In this document: positions 25,257-33,229 of the stretch, in pieces
Position numbering within the stretch: the stretch's first letter is position 1
How the letters are laid out: every line of letters begins with the position of its first letter
Source of the DNA: Sphingobacteriaceae bacterium
Lineage (GTDB): Bacteria; Bacteroidota; Bacteroidia; B-17B0; Aurantibacillaceae
Reading direction: 5' to 3'
Assembly: GCA_023251725.1 (NCBI GenBank)
Contig: JAHEYG010000030.1
Location: 1-33,229, forward strand
Length of the DNA stretch: 33,229 nucleotides
Program-made: the position numbers and the translations under genes
The notes under the pieces: model-generated
Told to the model about the DNA's origin: nothing
Databases searched by the model: none
What the model saw: only the letters and a program-made list of their open reading frames with translations

Positions 25257-25295
25257 TTGCTTGCAGTTGCTTTAGCTTCTGCGACGGCAAGCAGG
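25257..25295. repeat. 39-bp degraded palindrome in the ferredoxin leader
   Basis: Read on the minus strand it begins CCTGCTTGCCGTCGCAGAAG and ends TGCAAGCAA. It has the same length, same opening and similar loop as the element at 5959-5997, but imperfect arms. It lies between the predicted promoter and the ATG of the ferredoxin gene, so it is transcribed as part of its leader. Confidence 0.5.
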
Positions 25296-25313
25296 TCTTT
25301 TTAAAACAGAATA

Positions 25314-25348
25314 CAAATATACGTCACTTTCTATGAATATAAAACAAA
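25314..25348 (-). promoter_or_regulatory. Ferredoxin promoter
   Basis: Minus-strand TATATTTG (25321-25314) matches TAnnTTTG, with TTTG (25348-25345) 23 bases upstream. The leader would be about 65-70 bases and contain the palindromic element. The -33 part lies inside the start of the divergent reductase gene. Confidence 0.5.
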
Positions 25349-26370
25349 GAATTAATGCTTTTGTTCAAACCGGATTGTTTATTAAACGGCATTTTAATAG
25401 CGATTTGCGTATTGAGAGTGAAAAAACTTTGCACGAAGGCTTAAATAATTTGGTTGAAATGGCGTATTTATATAATGGCTGGTTTATTAAAGATTTTGTT
25501 GAAGAAAGTTTAAGGAATTTTGGCCGAATGCTCGAGGAAAAATCGCTGCAAAATTTTTGCAAAGATATTTCTGAACCCAAAAAACAAAAAACAGTGGCGG
25601 TAATTATGGCCGGTAATATTCCTATGGTGGGATTTCACGATTTTATGTGCGTGTTATTGAGCGGCAATAAAGTAATGCTCAAATTATCGTCGGACGATAA
25701 TGTGTTGTTGCCTTTTTTTATTAAACTGTTAGATCATTACGAGAACGAAATGAGTAGCCAAATTATTTTTGCAGCTGATAAATTAAGTGATTTTGATGCG
25801 GTAATTGCAACGGGAAGCAACAATACTTCTAATTATTTTGAATATTATTTTGGGAAATATCCGCACATCATTCGTAAAAACCGTACTTCGCTTGCAGTAA
25901 TAACAGGAAAAGAATCGAAGCAGGATTTAATTAATTTGGGAAAAGATATTTTTTTGTATTTCGGATTAGGTTGCCGTAATGTTTCAAAATTATTAGTCCC
26001 AAAAAATTATGTCTTCGATACATTATTCGAATCGGTTTTCGATTTCAAGTTTGTGCTCGATAATAAAAAATACGGCAATAATTACGAATACAATCGCGCC
26101 ATTTATTTACTAAACGCCGATAAATTTTTAGATAATAACTTTTTAATTATCAAAGAAGATAAAGGGCTTCACTCCCCTGTTTCGGTATTGTTTTACGAAA
26201 CTTATGATTCTGAAAATAATCTAAAAAAATATTTAGTTGAAAATACCCATGTTTTGCAGTGTGTAGTAGGCAATGGACCTGATTATATACCTTTTGGTTA
26301 TTCACAACAGCCTGTTATTACTGACTTCGCCGACAATGTAAATACTCTGAATTTTTTAGTAAATTTATAG
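25333..26370 (+). CDS. Acyl-CoA reductase, LuxC family
   Basis: 345 residues. The aldehyde-dehydrogenase-like fold of LuxC proteins is seen in VAVIMAGNIPMVGFHDFMCVLLSG (about 88-111), KVMLKLSSDD (113-122), VIATGSNNTS (157-166) and the catalytic cysteine C214 in LYFGLGCRNVSKLLVP. It reduces acyl-CoA or acyl-enzyme to the fatty aldehyde with NADPH. There is no luxAB-like luciferase here, so the role is not bioluminescence; a lipid-aldehyde step is likely. It is followed after 1 base by the T9SS cargo gene, then the ABC ATPase, in one transcript. Confidence 0.88.
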   Translation: MNIKQRINAFVQTGLFIKRHFNSDLRIESEKTLHEGLNNLVEMAYLYNGWFIKDFVEESLRNFGRMLEEKSLQNFCKDISEPKKQKTVAVIMAGNIPMVGFHDFMCVLLSGNKVMLKLSSDDNVLLPFFIKLLDHYENEMSSQIIFAADKLSDFDAVIATGSNNTSNYFEYYFGKYPHIIRKNRTSLAVITGKESKQDLINLGKDIFLYFGLGCRNVSKLLVPKNYVFDTLFESVFDFKFVLDNKKYGNNYEYNRAIYLLNADKFLDNNFLIIKEDKGLHSPVSVLFYETYDSENNLKKYLVENTHVLQCVVGNGPDYIPFGYSQQPVITDFADNVNTLNFLVNL

Positions 26371-26371
26371 T

Positions 26372-27217
26372 GTGCTAAGAAAACTGTTTTCTTTTATATT
26401 TTCGTTATCGGGCTTTTTGTCAATTGCGCAAGCGCCTACCGCTACCATTAATGTTGTTAATGATACTGTTTGCGAAGGAACAACACTTTTGTTTTTATCG
26501 TTAACTACCAACACCCCTACTGCTTACACCTGGTCAATTAGTCCTTCTTCTGGTTATAATTACGCTACTCCTACCGATCAACCAACTACGCTGGTTAATT
26601 TTACTAAGGCCGGTATTTATTCGGTTTCACTTACAGTTTCAAATGTTTCGGGTACCGTTACCACTTCGGTTTCTGAAATCGTAATTGTAAGTCCGCTAGC
26701 AGCATTTTCGGCGAGTTTAAATACAGCAGGTTTTCCCAGTCAAATTAATTTAACCAATTTTTCTACTAATTCCAATTCATACATTTGGTCTTATAGCGAA
26801 ACGGTTTCTACCAATACAACCACTAATGCAGTTCATTCCTACTCCGCAGGCGGCGCTTATTCGGTTACACTAACTGCCATTAACATTAACGGTTGTTTTG
26901 ATTCTGATACTTATAGTTTTTATATTTCCGATTCATCGGGAATTACATTACCAAATATTTTTACGCCTAATGGCGATGGCGTTAATGATATTTTTAAACC
27001 CATTGCAAGAGGCATCAGCACTATGAAAGTTGATATTTACAGTCGCTGGGGAAATTACATGTATGGATGGAACACACCTAACGGTTTTTGGGATGGGCAT
27101 ACCGTTAGCGGCGAAGCCTGTGTAAGCGGCGTTTATTTTTATGTTATTGAAGCTACAGGTTTTGATAACAAGAGTTACAAATTACAAAGTAGTTTAACTT
27201 TGATTCGAAATCAGTAA
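26372..27217 (+). CDS. PKD-domain surface protein with T9SS type B (CHU_C) C-terminus
   Basis: 281 residues from GTG (26372), 1 base after the luxC stop; no ATG is available near the signal peptide (about 1-20, ends SIAQ). Two PKD/Ig-like domains follow, about 22-105 (ending AGIYSVSLTVSN) and 107-185 (ending GGAYSVTLTAIN). The C-terminal gliding-motility-associated sorting domain starts at NIFTPNGDGVND (195-206) and contains VDIYSRWG. Exported by the type IX system. Binding partner unknown. Ser- and Thr-rich. Confidence 0.88.
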   Translation: MLRKLFSFIFSLSGFLSIAQAPTATINVVNDTVCEGTTLLFLSLTTNTPTAYTWSISPSSGYNYATPTDQPTTLVNFTKAGIYSVSLTVSNVSGTVTTSVSEIVIVSPLAAFSASLNTAGFPSQINLTNFSTNSNSYIWSYSETVSTNTTTNAVHSYSAGGAYSVTLTAININGCFDSDTYSFYISDSSGITLPNIFTPNGDGVNDIFKPIARGISTMKVDIYSRWGNYMYGWNTPNGFWDGHTVSGEACVSGVYFYVIEATGFDNKSYKLQSSLTLIRNQ

Positions 27218-27221
27218 TACT

Positions 27222-28211
27222 ATTTTAACGGTTAAAAACATATCGTTTAATTACAAAAATCAAAACGCATTTAAGGGTTTAAACAACATTTCGTTTCAGG
27301 TGAACGCCGGCGAAGTTTTATCTTTATTAGGACCAAGCGGTGGCGGAAAAACCAGTTTAATAAAATGTATTTACGGATTGGTAGAAGTGGATGGCGGCGA
27401 AATATTTTTTGGGAAAGAAAAAGTATTGGGGCCTAACTTCAATATTATTCCGGGGCACAAGGATATGAAATTGGTGAGTCAGGATTATTATGTTTTGGAT
27501 AACCATAGTGTAGAAGAAAACATAAAAGATATTTTAGTGGGGTTTACCAATGAATACAAAGAAGCCCGAAGTCAGAAAATATTAAAATTGTTGGAACTAA
27601 CTTCTTTAAAAGATTTAAAAGCAAAAAATTTATCATCCGGTCAAAAACAACGCGTTGCTATTGCTAGAGCCATTGCCAGTTTCCCAAAATTATTATTATT
27701 GGATGAACCCTTTAGCAATCTCGATAAAATTTTAAAAGATAAATTATTTGATTTTATTATTAAACAAGCGAAACAAAAAAACAGCGCCGTGGTTTTAATT
27801 ACGCATCAGGCCGAAGAAGCGCTTAAGTACGCTAACCGAATTGGAATAATGTTAAACGGAAAGTTAGTTCAATTGGGCGAAAAAAATAATGTGTATTACA
27901 AACCAAAAAATTTAAAAATTGCAAAAGCTTTGGGAGATTATAATGTAATAAGTCACGATCAATTTGAAAAAACTTCGGCATTATATAAACGAAATAAAAG
28001 AGCCTTGTTGCGACCCAACGCTTTTAGTATTTTAGAAATAAGAAAAGGCTGCGATTTAAAAGCCACATACGTAAATCATTTTTTTAATGGCAAATGTTAC
28101 GAAGTTTTAGCGCAAACCAACTCGCATAAAGAAATAGTTTTTTACTGTCCGAAGTCGCCCGAAAGTTCAGAAACCCTATTTTTGAAAATTGAAAAAGAGC
28201 TATATGATTGA
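27222..28211 (+). CDS. ABC transporter ATP-binding protein with TOBE-like tail, ATT start
   Basis: 329 residues if begun at ATT (27222), which yields (M)LTVKNISFNYKNQNAFKGLNNISFQV, the normal first strands of an ABC ATPase. A GTG at 27300 would cut these off, and no ATG, GTG or TTG exists between that GTG and an in-frame stop just upstream of 27222. Walker A GPSGGGKTS at 37-45, signature LSSGQ at 137-141, Walker B LLLLDEP at 157-163, switch H in LITHQAEEAL. The tail (ALLRPNAFSI onward, about 260-329) resembles the TOBE domain of PotA/FbpC/CysA importers. No permease or binding-protein gene is adjacent, so the substrate is unknown. It starts 4 bases after the preceding stop. Confidence 0.82.
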   Translation: MLTVKNISFNYKNQNAFKGLNNISFQVNAGEVLSLLGPSGGGKTSLIKCIYGLVEVDGGEIFFGKEKVLGPNFNIIPGHKDMKLVSQDYYVLDNHSVEENIKDILVGFTNEYKEARSQKILKLLELTSLKDLKAKNLSSGQKQRVAIARAIASFPKLLLLDEPFSNLDKILKDKLFDFIIKQAKQKNSAVVLITHQAEEALKYANRIGIMLNGKLVQLGEKNNVYYKPKNLKIAKALGDYNVISHDQFEKTSALYKRNKRALLRPNAFSILEIRKGCDLKATYVNHFFNGKCYEVLAQTNSHKEIVFYCPKSPESSETLFLKIEKELYD

Positions 28212-28320
28212 TTATAAGCACACTAATTTTAGTTCCCACCAGCCATTAAGTTTATTTTTGGCCTTTTAAATATCATTTTCTGTTTTTTCGTAACTTCGCT
28301 TTAGTACTATAACATTAACC

Positions 28321-28755
28321 ATGCGTTTTACCTTTCGTTTTTTTGCCAGTTGGATTTCTGCGGCGGCGGCAATGTACACGGCGTTTTACATTTGGCATGG
28401 TATTTTTTTAAACGACTTCAAGCAAATTCAATTTCCTTTAACCTGGTTTATTTTTTTATCGGCTTTTGCTTATTTGGTAATTGCGTACATAACTTACCGT
28501 GTTTTTGAAACTAAAATATTAAGCGGTATTGATAATTTGGTATTAAGAGGTTTTGTTGCGGCGCTGGTTGTTTCTTTAAGTTTATTTGCGATTATGACGG
28601 TGTTACATATTTCGTTCACCAAAAATGTTACCTCTACTTATTTAATGGTTGACTTTTTTTGGCAGATAATTGAACAATCTGTAGGGGCATTATTTATTGT
28701 TATTGGGAAGGCTGTAATTTTTGAACCTCGCCCTCAAATTGAAGAAGCTGCTTAG
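28321..28755 (+). CDS. Small four-helix membrane protein of unknown function
   Basis: 144 residues with four predicted membrane helices (about 8-28, 42-60, 76-98, 112-133) and no catalytic motif. A conserved-looking YIWHG lies after helix 1, and the C-terminus is acidic (EEAA). I do not recognise the family. It stands alone after the ABC ATPase, with a 109-base gap, and is followed by a strong terminator. Confidence 0.75.
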   Translation: MRFTFRFFASWISAAAAMYTAFYIWHGIFLNDFKQIQFPLTWFIFLSAFAYLVIAYITYRVFETKILSGIDNLVLRGFVAALVVSLSLFAIMTVLHISFTKNVTSTYLMVDFFWQIIEQSVGALFIVIGKAVIFEPRPQIEEAA

Positions 28756-28776
28756 CCATGGTTTAATACAAAAAAG

Positions 28777-28807
28777 AAAACGTCGCTCCGAAACGGGCGA
28801 CGTTTTT
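28777..28807. terminator. Bidirectional rho-independent terminator
   Basis: Perfect 10-bp arms AAAACGTCGC and GCGACGTTTT around a 10-base loop, with a T run on the right and an A-rich run on the left. It can end both the small membrane protein (plus) and the amino-acid permease (minus), which converge here. Confidence 0.9.
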
Positions 28808-28826
28808 ATTTCTTAGAGTTTTTCTT

Positions 28827-30290
28827 TTATAGATTATGCAAATTACTTTTCCGCCTACTGTATAAAAAATACAGCGCTACACCAATTACACCCCAGACCA
28901 TGAAAGCGAACCAGGTTTCTTTACGCACGAAACACATTAAAAATATATTGAATCCAACACCTAAACATCCAACTAAATAAACTGCGGGGGTTCTGTATGG
29001 CCGTTCCAGTTCAGGTTTTTTGTATCGTAACATCATAACCGCCACGCACACCATTGCAAATGCCAATAAAGTTCCCATACTACACATTTCAGAAATTTTT
29101 CCAATAGGAGTTGTAGCGCCTACCACTGATACAATCGCTCCTACCAAAATAGTGCTTTTGTATGGTGTTTTAAATGAGTGATGTAACCTTTTGAAGAATG
29201 GCGGCAATAAACCGTCTTTAGACATTCCTAAAAAAATACGTGTTTGTCCCAACATCATAACCAACATTACTGAGGTCAATCCTGCAGTAGCAGCAAGCGT
29301 AATAATAAACACTGCCCAGTTTATTCCTATGCCCGAAAAGGCTGAGGCAACCGGAGCTGCCTTATCTAACTGATCATATCTTACCATGCCCGTTAATACA
29401 AGCGAAACTAAAATATAAAGTACAGTGCAAATTATTAATGAGGCAATGATAGCGAACGGAACGTCTTTTTTAGGATTGATTGCTTCGCCTGCTTGAGTTG
29501 AAACGGCATCAAATCCAATGTAAGCGAAAAAAACAATTGTAGCCGCAGTTAATACGCCGCCAAATCCAAATTTAAAAACTTCTTTTCCATCCTCACCAAT
29601 TGAAGAAACTTTGTCGGGAATAAAAGGTGTCCAGTTTGAAGGATTAATATAAAATGCTCCAACTATAATTACAAAAAGCACAACGGCTATCTTTACAATC
29701 ACAATAACGTTGTTGGTACTTGCAGCTTCCTTAATTCCCTTTACCAGAATCATTGTTACAATCCAGGTAATTATAAAGGCAGGAATGTTAAAAGCGAAAC
29801 TTGGAGCTGCCATTCCGGCTGCTAAACATTTTTCGGTAGCAGTCGCTAAATCGTTACTCAAATGAATAGGAATATCCAAATGAAACAAATGCAGTAATTT
29901 GCAAAAATATCCGCTCCATGCCACAGCAACGGTTGTGGCACCCATCATGTATTCTAAAATTAAATTCCAACCAATAAACCAGGCAAATAATTCCCCAACT
30001 GTTCCGTAAGCATAAGCATAAGCCGAACCTTCAACGGGTAACACAGAAGCAAATTCCGCATAACACAATGAAGCGAATAAACATCCTATACCTGCTATCA
30101 CAAAAGATAAAGCCAAAGCCGGTCCGGCATAATCATGTGCGGCAATTCCGGTTAAAGTAAAGATACCTCCGCCAATAATGGCGCCAATTCCTAATGAAGT
30201 TAATCCCCACTTGGTGAGGACACGTTTCAAATCGCTTTTTTTCATGTCGGCCTCAAATGCCGAAACCGGTTTTGTTCTCCAAATTGACAT
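28827..30290 (-). CDS. APC-superfamily amino acid permease (YfnA/CAT-like)
   Basis: 487 residues and about 12-13 membrane helices. The helix-1 substrate motif is GIGAIIGGGIFTLTG; the N-terminal region KKSDLKRVLTKWGL and helix-6 region VFFAYIGFDAVSTQAGEAINPKKDVP are diagnostic of cationic/neutral amino acid transporters of the YfnA type. It imports amino acids across the inner membrane. Own promoter box upstream; converges on the shared terminator. Confidence 0.93.
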   Translation of the reverse strand: MSIWRTKPVSAFEADMKKSDLKRVLTKWGLTSLGIGAIIGGGIFTLTGIAAHDYAGPALALSFVIAGIGCLFASLCYAEFASVLPVEGSAYAYAYGTVGELFAWFIGWNLILEYMMGATTVAVAWSGYFCKLLHLFHLDIPIHLSNDLATATEKCLAAGMAAPSFAFNIPAFIITWIVTMILVKGIKEAASTNNVIVIVKIAVVLFVIIVGAFYINPSNWTPFIPDKVSSIGEDGKEVFKFGFGGVLTAATIVFFAYIGFDAVSTQAGEAINPKKDVPFAIIASLIICTVLYILVSLVLTGMVRYDQLDKAAPVASAFSGIGINWAVFIITLAATAGLTSVMLVMMLGQTRIFLGMSKDGLLPPFFKRLHHSFKTPYKSTILVGAIVSVVGATTPIGKISEMCSMGTLLAFAMVCVAVMMLRYKKPELERPYRTPAVYLVGCLGVGFNIFLMCFVRKETWFAFMVWGVIGVALYFLYSRRKSNLHNL

Positions 30291-30311
30291 AAATGTGTTT
30301 TAGTTAATTAT

Positions 30312-30319
30312 CAAATATA
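30312..30319 (-). promoter_or_regulatory. Promoter -7 box (TATATTTG) of the amino acid permease
   Basis: Minus-strand TATATTTG 21 bases before the ATG, the same octamer as before the thioesterase, antitoxin and ferredoxin genes. Confidence 0.5.
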
Positions 30320-30342
30320 ATTATTTTTTTAAAATACAAAAA

Positions 30343-31284
30343 CTAATACATTAACACTACTGCAATAACAGGTAAAATAATTAAAAACAAGAAATAAATA
30401 AACAAAAATGCCCCTTTTTGAAAACTGCTTAAATCATCTTTAAAATCGGCTTTTAAAATGGTGGTTACATGGTGCAAAAGCATCGATTCCATTACACTGT
30501 ATTGATAAAAACCGGGCTTTACCGCAGCGTATTTTTTTTGAAACGAAAATAAAATGCAATCGCGAATTAGCCAGTACGAACGGTCGGCCAAACTTACATA
30601 CTCGGTTTTATAGCCTATTTTTTCCTGATCTAAATATTCTCTTATTTTTTGATTTTTAATTTCGTTGTACAATTCAAATATCATTATACCGGGTACCAGT
30701 AACATAATGAAATTGCCCGACAAAATAATTAAAATAATTAAACCGAAAACTGAAATAATGGTAAACACCACCCGAATGACGAAATTATTTTTTAAAAATA
30801 AATTTTCCAAAAACCGTCCGCCATCCAATGGATAAATGGGCAGGAGATTAAATAAATTAATAAACACAAAAGTATTCGCGAGCAGTTTAATAGAATCGTT
30901 TTGAAAAAAATGATTTATGTAATACAAAACAAAACCCATTACCATTCCCGGAAAGGGACCCGCCAATACAATAATACTCATTTGTTTTTGCGACACCGTT
31001 TGTTTTTTTCCGGTAACCATAGCGCCTAATAAGGGAATTATAAATAATTTGACATTTTGATAATTGTAAATTTTCATGGCAAAAAAATGTCCGAATTCGT
31101 GAATTAATAACACCAGTAACACGGCCGCTATGTAGGCGATATTTCTGTCGAATAAAAAATAAAACAACAGCGCATAAATAAATAAACTAATGAGCGAACG
31201 CGTTAAATTGTTGGAGTTACGTTCGACTAACACCGGCTTTGGCGGATACGAGGTGCTGCCATAATTATTTTCAACTGTTTCCAT
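30343..31284 (-). CDS. Site-2-type membrane metalloprotease (M50)
   Basis: 313 residues and about six membrane helices. The zinc site is HEFGH at 62-66 within helix 2, and the third ligand is in LLPIYPLDGGRFLE (LDGG at 153-156). The family cleaves membrane-spanning substrates within the bilayer, often anti-sigma factors. There is no PDZ domain, as in the shorter SpoIVFB/Rip-like group. The soluble N-terminus (1-28) and the segment at about 210-265 face one side. It overlaps the heme A synthase gene by 14 bases, so the two are co-transcribed; a functional tie is not evident. Confidence 0.88.
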   Translation of the reverse strand: METVENNYGSTSYPPKPVLVERNSNNLTRSLISLFIYALLFYFLFDRNIAYIAAVLLVLLIHEFGHFFAMKIYNYQNVKLFIIPLLGAMVTGKKQTVSQKQMSIIVLAGPFPGMVMGFVLYYINHFFQNDSIKLLANTFVFINLFNLLPIYPLDGGRFLENLFLKNNFVIRVVFTIISVFGLIILIILSGNFIMLLVPGIMIFELYNEIKNQKIREYLDQEKIGYKTEYVSLADRSYWLIRDCILFSFQKKYAAVKPGFYQYSVMESMLLHHVTTILKADFKDDLSSFQKGAFLFIYFLFLIILPVIAVVLMY

Positions 31285-32326
31285 TTATATTTTTTTGATT
31301 TAAATGAAACAGTAAATAAATGCAAGTGGCAAATAAAAAAAACGCGCCGGTTTGATGCAAAGCGGCTAACGCCACCGGTGCCTGATATAATAATGTAAAA
31401 ACTCCCAATATAAATTGAATAGTTACTCCGTAAATTAAAAGGGTAACTCCCAATTTCTGATATGTACTTAAATTTAATTTATTTGATTTACGCCATAACC
31501 AAATTACACAAGCCACCACTAAAAAGGCAATGGTGCGATGCATGAATTGCACGCCTGCACCGGTTTCCATAAAATTTTTAATAAACGAATCCTCAATTAA
31601 AATAGTATCCGCCGGAAACCATTGGTCGCCCATTTTTGGCCAGGTGGGATAAAATAATCCGGCTTTTAATCCCGCAACAAAGGCACCGAATATTATTTGA
31701 ATAATTAAAACGGAAAATAAAATTATGGAAACAACTTTTAATTTTTTTCCGTCTTGTTCATTAGATTCTTCTTTCTCATAAATTAAATCCAAGGCCCACC
31801 AAAATGTAAATGCAAAAACAATAAACGCACTCATTAAATGAATAGCCAAACGGTAATGACTTACGTTAGGATTTTTTACCAAGCCGCTTTTTACCATCCA
31901 CCATCCTATCAATCCCTGAAATCCTCCCAATAAAAATAAAAAAACTGCTTTCATTAACATCCGTTTCGAAAATTTTTTCTTTACTAAAAAATAAATAAAT
32001 CCGAGTAAAAAAATGCCCATCATTGTATTTCCTATTGAACGGTGAATATATTCCCACCAAAAAATGGATTTAAATTCTTCCATGCTCATAGTATTGTTCT
32101 TAAAAATAAATTCGGGACTTGTTTGATATTTCTGAAAACGGTCGATCCAATCATCGGAAGTAAACGGTGGCAATGAGCCCATAAAATTCCAATCGGTTAT
32201 GGATAATCCCGAATGGGTTAAACGTGTTAAGCATCCAACCACCACCATTACATAAACTAAAGCGCAGCCGGTGAGCAGCCAATAAATAATGGCTTTATTT
32301 GGATTTGAACGGATTAAATTAACCAT
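31271..32326 (-). CDS. ctaA: Heme A synthase, COX15 type
   Basis: 351 residues and eight membrane helices in two four-helix halves. The sequence GCLTRLTHSGLSITDWNFMGSLPP near the N-terminus and FWWEYIHRSIGN are typical of COX15 (the alphaproteobacterial/mitochondrial form) rather than the Bacillus form. Four heme-ligand histidines lie in EYIHR, LAIHLM, FMHRT and ALHQTG. It oxidises heme O to heme A for aa3-type cytochrome oxidase, indicating aerobic respiration. First gene of a two-gene unit. Confidence 0.94.
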   Translation of the reverse strand: MVNLIRSNPNKAIIYWLLTGCALVYVMVVVGCLTRLTHSGLSITDWNFMGSLPPFTSDDWIDRFQKYQTSPEFIFKNNTMSMEEFKSIFWWEYIHRSIGNTMMGIFLLGFIYFLVKKKFSKRMLMKAVFLFLLGGFQGLIGWWMVKSGLVKNPNVSHYRLAIHLMSAFIVFAFTFWWALDLIYEKEESNEQDGKKLKVVSIILFSVLIIQIIFGAFVAGLKAGLFYPTWPKMGDQWFPADTILIEDSFIKNFMETGAGVQFMHRTIAFLVVACVIWLWRKSNKLNLSTYQKLGVTLLIYGVTIQFILGVFTLLYQAPVALAALHQTGAFFLFATCIYLLFHLNQKNINGNS

Positions 32327-32403
32327 AGAAACAACGCAGTAAAAGTAACACGAATTAGGGATTTAAAAATAATTAACACCGTTTATTTTTAATATTTTAA
32401 ACC

Positions 32404-32434
32404 TTTAACGCCTTATTAAATCTCATTATTTTTG
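32404..32434 (+). promoter_or_regulatory. Candidate promoter of the RND/MMPL transporter gene
   Basis: TTTA (32404-32407), exactly 19 bases, then TATTTTTG (32427-32434), matching TAnnTTTG with a near-consensus -33. The predicted leader is about 40 bases. Confidence 0.5.
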
Positions 32435-32479
32435 TTTAGCGTATATTGTATTTTAATTATCTTCACCTGATTTAGTTTT

Positions 32480-33229
32480 ATGCTTAATAAACTAGCTTCC
32501 TTTATTCTTAAATTTCGATTAGCCCTGCTTATCAGCGTTGGAATAATTGTTGTGGTAATGGGCTTTTTTGCAAGTAAAGTTGAAGTTACCTATAGTTTTC
32601 CTCGATTATTGCCCGATAATGATACTGCCAATATCGATTACGAATTTTTTAAATCGAAATTCGGACAAGACGGCACCATTTTAGCAATAGGAATAAATAA
32701 AGATGACATTAGTAAATTATCCAATTATCAGGCCTGGTCGGCGTTGGGCGATTCTATTAAAGGATTGGCAGGAATAAAAGGCGTTTTATCTGCCGCTAAT
32801 TTATTTGATTTGTCATTGAACGATTCGCTTGGGAAATTTCAGATTATTCCCTTAAAAGGTTCTAATCCTACTACGCAAGACGAGCTCAACGATTTACTTT
32901 TAAAACAAAACACCTTAAAAATTTATGAGGGCATTGTTTTTAATTCGCTCACCAATTCTACACGAATGCTGGTAACGTTTTATGAAAAAGATTTAAACAG
33001 CAAACGACGAATCAGTATTGTAAAAAATATTAAAGCTGAAGTAAAAGAATTTACTGATGCTACCAAAATAAATGTCCATTTTTCGGGATTGCCTTTTATT
33101 CGCACTACGGTAATGAAAAAGATTTCTGATGAAATGATTTTCTTTTTTGTGATTGCCATTATTGTAACCGCTTTATTAATTTTATTATTTTTCCGTTCGT
33201 TTCAGCCGGTTATTTTTTCGCTGATTGTA
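32480..33229 (+). CDS. RND/MMPL-type exporter, N-terminal part (partial)
   Basis: The first 250 residues of a gene that runs off the right edge. It begins MLNKLASFILKFRLALLISV. One membrane helix (about 13-31) is followed by a periplasmic domain with VEVTYSFPRLLPDNDTANIDYEFFKSKFG (the D-x-D-x segment typical of hydrophobe/MMPL exporters), then GLPFIRTTVMKKISDEM leading into helix 2 (about 213-235, FFFVIAIIVTALLILLFF). The family exports lipids or hydrophobic compounds. The missing C-terminal half prevents further assignment. Confidence 0.85.
   Translation, partial: MLNKLASFILKFRLALLISVGIIVVVMGFFASKVEVTYSFPRLLPDNDTANIDYEFFKSKFGQDGTILAIGINKDDISKLSNYQAWSALGDSIKGLAGIKGVLSAANLFDLSLNDSLGKFQIIPLKGSNPTTQDELNDLLLKQNTLKIYEGIVFNSLTNSTRMLVTFYEKDLNSKRRISIVKNIKAEVKEFTDATKINVHFSGLPFIRTTVMKKISDEMIFFFVIAIIVTALLILLFFRSFQPVIFSLIV

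Noticed and set aside
25240-25290. Longer ferredoxin starting at 25290.
   Set aside because: The extra 17 residues are mostly encoded by a dispersed palindrome, and the family begins at MAIKITDECINCG.
25333-26370. Bioluminescence operon suggested by the luxC homologue.
   Set aside because: No luxA, B, D or E genes are nearby; LuxC-family reductases are common in non-luminous Bacteroidota.

Overview
The window is AT-rich DNA (roughly one third G+C by eye) from a member of the Bacteroidota. Evidence: two proteins with the gliding-motility/type IX secretion (T9SS) type B C-terminus and one with a type A tail; a LytS/LytT-type two-component pair with a beta-propeller sensor; a LuxC-type acyl-CoA reductase next to a ferredoxin; a COX15-type heme A synthase; and recurrent TAnnTTTG -7 promoter boxes with almost no Shine-Dalgarno sequences. 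Family and genus cannot be fixed from the sequence alone.

Layout. 1-3215 (minus): start of a DUF5916-like outer-membrane protein, a CobB-type sirtuin and a DPP IV-type peptidase. 3433-8413 (plus): LytTR response regulator, propeller/LytS-type histidine kinase, T9SS cargo protein. 8415-14815 (minus): one tightly packed operon encoding a thioesterase, a sugar aminotransferase, UDP-glucose dehydrogenase, a two-gene AAA-ATPase/TOPRIM cassette, UDP-glucuronate decarboxylase, a lipocalin-like secreted protein and acylphosphatase. 14848-18087 (plus): a 5'-nucleotidase split over two genes, then dnaA. 18185-21280: a T9SS cargo gene, a ParE-like toxin-antitoxin pair, and rbfA with a LolC/E-type permease. 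21336-24664: an MsbA-type ABC exporter convergent with a MATE transporter. 24889-28755: ferredoxin divergent from a luxC / T9SS cargo / ABC-ATPase operon, then a small membrane protein. 28827-32326 (minus): amino-acid permease, site-2-type protease, heme A synthase. 32480-end: start of an RND/MMPL-type transporter.

Most is ordinary chromosomal housekeeping and envelope biology. The best candidate for an undescribed system is the ATPase + DUF3226-like TOPRIM pair (10212-11895). It resembles two-gene OLD-family/PARIS-like anti-phage modules, sits exactly between ugd and uxs of a surface-sugar operon, and carries a strong Shine-Dalgarno sequence in a genome that otherwise does without them.

A second theme is small palindromic DNA. 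A 39-bp GC-rich palindrome lies in frame inside the histidine kinase gene, with a degraded relative in the ferredoxin leader. A CCGATAGCCATCGG palindrome occurs three times, each time nested in an arm of a larger hairpin. There are also octamer and heptamer arrays in the intergenic gaps. A third theme is initiation at non-ATG codons (TTG, GTG, and apparently CTG and ATT), which would cause several genes to be mis-started. No intergenic gap exceeds 300 bases.
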